A DNA stretch of 64,000 nucleotides from JBQLZQ01 sp052168355 (GTDB lineage: Bacteria > Pseudomonadota > Alphaproteobacteria > DSM-16000 > Inquilinaceae), in the NCBI GenBank assembly GCA_052168355.1, contig JBQLZQ010000023.1:1-64000 (forward strand). Direction: 5' to 3'. The stretch's first letter is position 1. Every line of letters begins with the position of its first letter. The position numbers were made by a program, and so were the translations under genes. Of the stretch, positions 58,901 through 64,000 are shown in pieces. The notes beneath the pieces are model-generated. The model was not told where the DNA came from. It worked only from the letters and a program-made list of their open reading frames with translations, and did not search any database.

Positions 58901-60347
58901 CCCCGACGGCACCGGACTGGTGGCCGGCAACGGCAATGGCGAAATTCATGGCTGGACCCTGCCATCGGGCACCTCCCTGTTCGATCCGATCCAGGTTCAC
59001 AGCAGCGATATCTGGGAGCTGGTTTTCAGCCCCGACGGCGCCCGGCTGGCCACCGCCAGCAGCGACGGAACATCCGTAGCCCTGGCCTATCCTTCCGGCA
59101 CCGTGGTGGGATCGGTCTTCGACGCCGCGGTGCCGACCGATGGGGTCGCGTTTCTGCCGCACGGGGACATCTTGGTCGGCGGCGGCGCGGACGGGATCCT
59201 GCGACTGTGGGACATGGCGCGGCAGAGCCTCGCCGGGCGGGGCGTCCGCGGGCACTCTCAACCGATCATCGGCACGCAGGTCAGCGCCGACGGCCGCGTC
59301 CTGGCAACGCTTGGCAGGGATCAACTGGTCCGTATGTGGACCTTGGACAACCCGCATCCGCCGACCGAAGTCCGGCGGGTCGCGGGGCCATCGGCCAAGG
59401 GTTTGGCATTCCGGCCCGACGGCAGTCTGCTGGCGGCCGGCGACGACACGGGCGCGGTGCAGGTGTGGGACTTGGGAACGGGAGAAAGACACGGCCCGAC
59501 GATCCTCCATCGCCACGACCATCAGGTATGGGCCCTGGCCTTCTCGCCGGACGGATCTGTTCTGGCGACCGGCGATCGCGCCGGCCTTGTCCGCCTGACG
59601 GATCCAGACACCGGTGTTCGACGCGACGCCATAGAGGCTCACGACACGGCCATCTGGTCCATCGCCTTCCTTTCCGGAGGGCAACGGATCATGACGGCGG
59701 CCGAAACGGGCGTACGCCTGTGGGAGGTTGGCGACGGCAGCATGGTCGCCGACATTCCTTTCGACGGCCACGGATTGACCCGCGCGGCCCTATCTCCGGA
59801 CGGCGAGCTTCTGGCGCTGGCTTCCACGGACGGCGCCGTTCAAATCTGGGACGTGCCAAATCATCGGATGATAAGAACGATCGCGGCGGACGACGACATC
59901 GTCTGGAGTGTCGCCTTCAGCCCGGACGGCCGCTCTCTGGCCACAGCTTCGAGCGACGAAATGGTCACCCTCTGGGACGTCGCGACGGGAACGGCAACCT
60001 CATCCTTTACCGGGCAGGTCGGCGGGGCGACGGACGTCGTCTTCATGGCGGACGGTGTTACCCTGGTCGCAACGGACCGGAGCGGTCAGGTCCATTTCCT
60101 GGACGTTCTGACCGGGCGGGCCCTATCTCAGCCGCTCGACGCCCACGCCGGACCATCATGGCGTGTCGCGGTGCACCCGGACGGCCGGCGCGTGGCGACG
60201 GCGGGTGACGACGGACGGGTGCTGATGTGGGACGTGCTCAGCGTGACCGCGGCCTGCGCGATCGGGGAACAGACATTCGATTCGACCCGGCGCCGACAAT
60301 ATCTCGGCGAGGGCCAGTCGCTGATCGCCTGTGGCCCGGATCCTTGA
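55914..60347 (+). CDS. Ser/Thr kinase-STAND NTPase-WD40 protein
   Basis: This is a 1477-residue protein. Residues 1-290 are a eukaryotic-type kinase with ARGGFATV, Lys39 (VAIKVL), HRDIKPAN (His135-Asp137), Asp177 in VGDLGIA (DLG in place of DFG) and QAPEQ. Residues 300-740 are an nSTAND-like NTPase with Walker A GGSSGSGKSS (Lys349) and Walker B LCIDQFEE (Asp432). A membrane helix is at about 749-770. About fourteen WD40 repeats (about 845-1470, repeated SPDGxxLAT) suggest two seven-blade propellers outside the membrane. It may sense an extracellular ligand and signal inward. Confidence 0.95.
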   Translation: MTSPSFVGRYEIRTEVARGGFATVLEGWDEELQSSVAIKVLHPQLADDDQLRSRFLDEARLLRRIRSPSVVTVHDVGRLGDGRPYFVMDFADRGTLAPRLDRRPPNVPRDSPGITALVDALADGLSAIHEAGVVHRDIKPANILLQRTRRGRAAGVDGPAPAGSGLVALDERILVGDLGIAKDLVRGGGLATIMAGTPLYQAPEQAVPDTDLSPATDIYSATALLWQALTGRRPEPGADAISACAALPEIWHTVFGTGLAADPADRFATIETWRAAVYDALAQDGGGAQDDQQTQIVAMEATCPYKGLAAYQAEDAQAFFGREALIADLIRRLQFQNVLVIGGSSGSGKSSLLRAGLVPALKDGALRDSETWRIALFTPGPAPMTELHFQVTQARGSSEPSVSVDTLIQHPTLARHLGGADGDGSPLVLCIDQFEELFTMAPAAQQAGFITALSAMTDPAHSRVRVIIAVRADFYAACAQIPWLAERITANQVLVGPMTPSELRRAIAEPARRAGLYLERSLIETIIDEAGGEAGALPLVAHALVETWMRREGNALTVEGFRAAGGVAGAISQTADATFEQRFDRVEQAAAKRLFLRLVTPGENTPDTRRALPWSEIERDWELQAVRRVVKSLTEARLLTVDDRTIQIAHEALLRTWPRLRAWIDESRDDLRTRQRISHAAAEWDGQDRDPDLLYRGTPLLSALEWQASDPGQLGALEQVFLETSASVQAQAEAASAERARRTRRLRRSAVAALAVLAVGATVASGVAYDAFLRAQRNEERARQATDESRQRFSGALGAAAHGMVEDDPLLALVLAAESIARAGTGPPVYDARATLIEARRLLAGRGPFPVGSPIPAGDALTIALRPDGALLAVGYRDGRIELVDTITRSPSGPALTAHEGGIEDLDFSPDGRVLASVGDDGTIRVWAVDDGLPGPPRTVGEIGDVVWDVDFSPDGSLLATASEDGTVRLWRVATGEAVGEPLARRTGDFLNVAFSPDGTGLVAGNGNGEIHGWTLPSGTSLFDPIQVHSSDIWELVFSPDGARLATASSDGTSVALAYPSGTVVGSVFDAAVPTDGVAFLPHGDILVGGGADGILRLWDMARQSLAGRGVRGHSQPIIGTQVSADGRVLATLGRDQLVRMWTLDNPHPPTEVRRVAGPSAKGLAFRPDGSLLAAGDDTGAVQVWDLGTGERHGPTILHRHDHQVWALAFSPDGSVLATGDRAGLVRLTDPDTGVRRDAIEAHDTAIWSIAFLSGGQRIMTAAETGVRLWEVGDGSMVADIPFDGHGLTRAALSPDGELLALASTDGAVQIWDVPNHRMIRTIAADDDIVWSVAFSPDGRSLATASSDEMVTLWDVATGTATSSFTGQVGGATDVVFMADGVTLVATDRSGQVHFLDVLTGRALSQPLDAHAGPSWRVAVHPDGRRVATAGDDGRVLMWDVLSVTAACAIGEQTFDSTRRRQYLGEGQSLIACGPDP

Positions 60348-60377
60348 GAGCCCGATCCGGACAAGCGATGGCCGCGG

Positions 60378-61673
60378 CTACAGCACCCAGACCTCGTGCT
60401 CGGGCGCCAGGGTCAGATGAGTCCACATGCCCTTGATGTCGGCCACCAGTGCCCGGGGACCGAGCAGCCGGGCCAGCATGTCGGCGGTGAAGGCCCGATA
60501 GTCGCGATGCGCGACCGCCCCGACCACGCAGTCATAGTCCTGAGCGCCGGTCAGGGTGGGCAGCAGGTCCATCCCCAACAGGGCCTTGGCTTCCCCGGGA
60601 TCGGCCACGGGATCGTGGACGTCGACCGTATCGCCGGTCGCGGCCAGATGCATGGCCAGATCGACCGCCCGACTGTTGCGCAGATCGGGCACGTTCTCCT
60701 TGAACGTCGCCCCCAACACCAGAATGCGCCTGGGCCCGTGGCCTTGGCGATCGGGAAGCCGCGTCTTCAGCCGGCGGGATATGGCATCGGCCAGAAAGTC
60801 GGCCATGGTGTCGTTCATCCGGCGGCCGGCCAGGATCACCTCGGGCTGGATACCGACCTGCCGGGCCGCAAAGGCCAGATAGTACGGATCGACGCCGATG
60901 CAGTGCCCGCCGACCAGACCGGGCGTGAAAGGGAGAAAGTTCCACTTGGTTCCGGCCGCCTCGAGCACCTGGTAGGTCGACAGGTCCATCGCCTGGCAGA
61001 TCCGCGCCACCTCGTTGACAAAGGCGATGTTGATGTCGCGTTGGGCGTTTTCGATCACCTTGGACGCCTCCGCCGTCCTGATGTCGGCGGCGCGGTGGAT
61101 GGCACCGCCGTTCAGCGCCCCGTACATCCCGACCAACGTCTCGACCACATCGGGCGTCTGTCCGGCGACCACTTTGACGATATGGTCCAGGCCGTGCTCG
61201 CTGTCGCCGGGGTTGATCCTCTCGGGCGAATAGCCGAGCCAGAAATCCCGGCCGGCGGCGAGGCCCGACTCTGCTTCCAGCACCGGCGCGCATACCTGTT
61301 CGGTGCAGCCGGGATAGACGGTGCTTTCGAAGACGACGATGGCGCCGCTGCGAATCGCCTGCCCCGCGGTCCGGCACGCCGCCAGCAGCAGCGTCAGATC
61401 GGGGCGGTTGTCGCGATCGACCGGGGTCGGGACGGCGACGATCAGGATGTCCGCCCCGGCGATATCGCCGGCTGCGTTGGTCAGTTTCATGGTCGTCGTG
61501 CGCAGCGTTTCGGCGCTGACCTCACGCGTGCGATCCTCACCTCTGCTCAGATCTGTAATTCTTTTTAAATCAATATCATAACCGATAACGCTAAAGTGCC
61601 GACTAAGCGCAACAGCGAGCGGCAGGCCAACATAGCCGAGGCCGATCACGGCAATCGAGGGGGATTTGGTCAT
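60378..61673 (-). CDS. TviB-type UDP-N-acetylhexosamine 6-dehydrogenase
   Basis: This 431-residue nucleotide-sugar dehydrogenase oxidises a UDP-HexNAc to the uronic acid. The N-terminal Rossmann motif is GLGYVGLPLA (about 10-19), the catalytic Cys lies in GGHCIGVDPYYLA, and LGATFKENVPDLRNS is the C-terminal nucleotide-binding block. The GGHCIGVDPYYL form is typical of the TviB/WbpA/WbpO group. The ATG at 61673 is chosen; the open frame extends to 61754. It is divergent from the glycosyltransferase gene and supplies precursor for surface polysaccharide. Confidence 0.93.
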   Translation of the reverse strand: MTKSPSIAVIGLGYVGLPLAVALSRHFSVIGYDIDLKRITDLSRGEDRTREVSAETLRTTTMKLTNAAGDIAGADILIVAVPTPVDRDNRPDLTLLLAACRTAGQAIRSGAIVVFESTVYPGCTEQVCAPVLEAESGLAAGRDFWLGYSPERINPGDSEHGLDHIVKVVAGQTPDVVETLVGMYGALNGGAIHRAADIRTAEASKVIENAQRDINIAFVNEVARICQAMDLSTYQVLEAAGTKWNFLPFTPGLVGGHCIGVDPYYLAFAARQVGIQPEVILAGRRMNDTMADFLADAISRRLKTRLPDRQGHGPRRILVLGATFKENVPDLRNSRAVDLAMHLAATGDTVDVHDPVADPGEAKALLGMDLLPTLTGAQDYDCVVGAVAHRDYRAFTADMLARLLGPRALVADIKGMWTHLTLAPEHEVWVL

Positions 61674-61819
61674 GGAGTTGCATCCGCTGGAACAGCCCAC
61701 GGTCTTCAACCAAAGACGCCCGCCTGTCAACGCACGGCCGCAGGGGACGCGCATTGCCGGAGGCCGGCGACCTGGACCATAGTCCGCCTCGCCACACCTG
61801 ACTCCTCATCCGAGAGGCT

Positions 61820-62830
61820 ATGACAAACGCGGTCTGGACCCCTTTCCTCGTGCTCGGCCTCAGCATTGCCGCCGCCGCCCTGGCGACGGGACTGGCGCTG
61901 CGCTGGCTCAAGGCCCGTGCCTTCCTCGACCGCCCGAACCACCGCAGCAGCCATACCGTCGCCACACCACGCGGCGGTGGCTTGGCGGTGGTGCCGGTGG
62001 TTCTGGCGATCTGGGTCGCCCTTGGATTTGCCGGCGAGGCCGTTCCGGCCGGGTGGCCGGTCATCGTGACCGCCGCGGCCGCGTTGGCCATCCTGTCGTG
62101 GCACGACGATCGCCGTGGCTTGTCGCCAGCCGTGCGTCTGGCAATCCAGGCCCTTGCCGTGGCCACCGGGCTGGCCGTCATGCCGTCATCGTCCATGATT
62201 TTTCAAGGCGCCCTGCCCCTGCCGATCGACCGGATCCTCGCCTTTCTGCTGTGGCTCTGGTTCGTCAACCTGGTGAACTTCATGGATGGCATCGACGGCA
62301 TCACCGGCGCCGAGCTGGCCTGCGTAGGGTTGGGCCTCGCGCTGACCGCTTGGATCGCCGGGCTTGCCGCCGACACGATCCTTCCCGCGGTGGCGCTGAC
62401 CGGCGCGTCGCTTGGGTTTCTGGTCTGGAACTGGGCGCCGGCACGGGTGTTTCTGGGCGATGTGGGCAGCGTCCCGCTGGGCTATGTCACCGGCTGGCTT
62501 TTGCTGCAGGTCGCGCTGTCGGGGCTGTGGGTGGCCGCTCTGATCGTGCCGCTCTATTATCTCGCCGACAGCACATGGACCCTGGCCACGCGCCTCGTGC
62601 GCGGCGAAAAAGTGTGGCAGGCCCATCGCCAGCACTTCTATCAGCGCGCGACCCAGGCCGGCAGGGACCATGGGAGCATCGTGCGACGGATCCTTTTGGC
62701 CAATGCGATCCTGATCGGCTGCGCCGCCGCCAGCGTCTGGATCGGCGCCTGGGCGTTGGTCCCGGCCGCTGTCACGGTTGCCATCCTGCTGATCCATCTG
62801 GGCGCCGGCACCGCGCGGGGCGGGGCTTGA
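61820..62830 (+). CDS. WecA/MraY-type polyprenyl-phosphate glycosyltransferase
   Basis: This 336-residue membrane protein of GT family 4 starts O-antigen or capsule synthesis by attaching a sugar phosphate to undecaprenyl phosphate. It has about ten helices, an early DRPNHRSSH motif, the catalytic Asp pair in NFMDGIDGITG, and the WNWAPARVFLGDVGS motif that fits the WbpL/WecA consensus. It overlaps the next gene by four bases (TTGA), indicating coupled expression. Confidence 0.93.
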   Translation: MTNAVWTPFLVLGLSIAAAALATGLALRWLKARAFLDRPNHRSSHTVATPRGGGLAVVPVVLAIWVALGFAGEAVPAGWPVIVTAAAALAILSWHDDRRGLSPAVRLAIQALAVATGLAVMPSSSMIFQGALPLPIDRILAFLLWLWFVNLVNFMDGIDGITGAELACVGLGLALTAWIAGLAADTILPAVALTGASLGFLVWNWAPARVFLGDVGSVPLGYVTGWLLLQVALSGLWVAALIVPLYYLADSTWTLATRLVRGEKVWQAHRQHFYQRATQAGRDHGSIVRRILLANAILIGCAAASVWIGAWALVPAAVTVAILLIHLGAGTARGGA

Positions 62831-63792
62831 GCCGCGTTTTGGTCACCGGGGGGACCGGGTTCGTCGGCCCGCATCTGGTGACTGCCCTTATGGCCGCCGG
62901 GCACCAGGTCCGGCTGGCGGTACGCTCCACCGCCGATACCGCGCGCTCCAACGTAGATGTCGAGCGCGTTGCCGTCGGCGCCATCGGGCGGGAAACCGAC
63001 TGGACCGGCGCCTTGGACGGCATCGATGCCGTGGTCCATGCCGCCGCCCGCGCCCATGTGATGACCGAGACCGCGCCCGACCCCGATGCCCTCTATCGCA
63101 GCGTCAATTTGGAGGGCACGCGCTCTCTGGCAACCGCCGCGGCCGGGGCCGGGGTCGAACGGATCGTGTTCTTGAGCACCGTCAAGGTGTTGGGCGAAAC
63201 CAGTCCCGGCCGGCGGTTCGCGGCGACCGATCCGCCGCGCCCGGCCGATCCCTACGCCCGCTCCAAATGGCTGGCGGAGCAGGCTCTCGCCGAGGTGGCG
63301 GCCCAGGGCGGCCCCGCCGTCACGGTTTTGAGGCCGCCCCTGGTTCATGGTCCGGGCGTCAAGGGCAACCTTTGGCGTCTTCTGGCGTTATGCAGCCGAC
63401 CGATCCCGGTGCCGCTGCCCCTTGGCGCGGTGGACAACCGCCGCAGCCTGATAGGGGCTGTCAACCTGGCCCATGCCACAGCCCTTGCGGTGACGGCGCC
63501 GGGCCTGGAGGGCGGAACGTTCCTGATCCGCGACGGGGAAGACATCTCGACCCCGGATCTGGTGCGGCGTCTGGCCGGGCTGCTGGGCCGCCCCACCCTG
63601 CTGGTGCCGGTCCCGACCGGTCTGATGCGTCGGACCGCGGCGATGGCGGGAAAGGAGGCGGCATGGAGCCGGTTGGCCGGCGATCTGACGGTGGACGATT
63701 CGCCGTTCCGGGACACTACGGGCTGGCGGCCGCCATTAACCCTGGATCAGGGTTTGGACGACATGGTCCAGCGATATTGCGAAGCTCGGTGA
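62827..63792 (+). CDS. WbpV-type NAD-dependent epimerase
   Basis: This 321-residue extended SDR has an N-terminal VLVTGGTGFVGPHLV Rossmann motif, the FLSTVKVLGE serine region and the YARSKWLAEQ catalytic Tyr-Lys. It belongs to the UDP-N-acetylglucosamine 4-epimerase group that accompanies WbpL in O-antigen loci (WbpV). The start is TTG overlapping the preceding stop. It forms a unit with the WecA-type gene and, as UDP-GlcNAc or UDP-GalNAc epimerase, would set the first sugar of the chain. Confidence 0.9.
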   Translation: MSRVLVTGGTGFVGPHLVTALMAAGHQVRLAVRSTADTARSNVDVERVAVGAIGRETDWTGALDGIDAVVHAAARAHVMTETAPDPDALYRSVNLEGTRSLATAAAGAGVERIVFLSTVKVLGETSPGRRFAATDPPRPADPYARSKWLAEQALAEVAAQGGPAVTVLRPPLVHGPGVKGNLWRLLALCSRPIPVPLPLGAVDNRRSLIGAVNLAHATALAVTAPGLEGGTFLIRDGEDISTPDLVRRLAGLLGRPTLLVPVPTGLMRRTAAMAGKEAAWSRLAGDLTVDDSPFRDTTGWRPPLTLDQGLDDMVQRYCEAR

Positions 63793-64000
63793 TTGGGCGC
63801 ACCACTATTGACGGCGCGGGAACAATTAATTTGTTTTGGCTGATGAGTTCTTCTATCAACACTGATGAACGCTCCTGGCCGTTGCCGTCCGTTATACTTT
63901 TGTTTGTATCGAATTTGTCCCTGAGAGCCGCGTTGCGACCCGATACCCACGCAGCCGGCCCTTGCCCGACCAGAGATGAGGACAGGTGATGTCGCTTTCG
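63793..64000. other. 3' intergenic region with possible next start codon
   Basis: After the epimerase stop this region is AT-rich in its first third and has no long ORF. An ATG at 63989 with GAGGACAGG upstream (MSLS before the window end) may begin the next gene of the polysaccharide cluster. Evidence is limited to four codons. Confidence 0.3.

Noticed and set aside
1..64000. tRNA, rRNA, CRISPR arrays, insertion sequences or prophage genes
   Set aside because: I looked for cloverleaf-like and repeat-spacer patterns and for transposase or integrase motifs and saw none; short or diverged elements could be missed by eye.

Overview
The window is chromosomal DNA of a high-GC, polarly flagellated alphaproteobacterium. 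The evidence is a set of regulators essentially confined to that class: CtrA, ChpT, SciP, FlbD, and the NepR-PhyR-EcfG general stress response. A Rhodospirillales-like lineage is my inference from gene order and sequence style; no rRNA or tRNA gene is present to confirm it.

Region 1 (1-18.6 kb) is flagellar. A flagellin gene and a fliK-flgD-flgE operon diverge from a 470-base region that carries a sigma-54 promoter for each direction. They are followed by sciP, a fliF-fliG-fliH-fliN-flbD-flhA-flhF operon ending in a second FliK-like gene, and fliI-fliJ transcribed divergently from ctrA. FlbD is the expected activator of the two sigma-54 promoters. CtrA, its inhibitor SciP, and the phosphotransferase ChpT (28 kb) all lie in the first 28.5 kb.

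Region 2 (19-28.5 kb) holds an arsR-AHSA1 pair with an operator over its start codon, a modular palindromic repeat, a GlxA-type AraC regulator, and a complete chemotaxis operon (cheA-REC hybrid, cheW, cheY, cheB, cheR) followed upstream by chpT.

Region 3 (28.5-43.6 kb) is a general-stress-response island. It has a HisKA_2 sensor kinase, phyR, two nepR paralogues, two ecfG-type sigma genes, an rpoH-type sigma gene, a Crp/Fnr regulator, and many small envelope genes (glycine-zipper lipoprotein, DUF1328, AI-2E-type permease, BON-DUF1207, PLDc_N, entericidin, PRC-barrel, MgtC, DUF1127). Four intergenic GGAAC-N16-CGTT boxes and one with N17 match the EcfG promoter consensus and precede these genes, so the regulators and their likely targets lie together.

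Region 4 (43.7-53 kb) is mostly housekeeping: moaA, a PAS-PAS-GGDEF-EAL protein with a degenerate GGDEF motif, NAD kinase, an aspartoacylase-family hydrolase, an AbrB-type permease, a type III PLP decarboxylase and small secreted proteins.

Region 5 (53-64 kb) combines a UDP-sugar epimerase, a cyclase-FHA fusion, a small secreted protein, and a 1477-residue Ser/Thr kinase-NTPase-WD40 protein. It ends in polysaccharide genes (TviB-type dehydrogenase, WecA-type transferase, WbpV-type epimerase) that run towards the window edge. The two most interesting units are the stress island with its promoter set and the kinase-STAND-WD40/cyclase-FHA neighbourhood.
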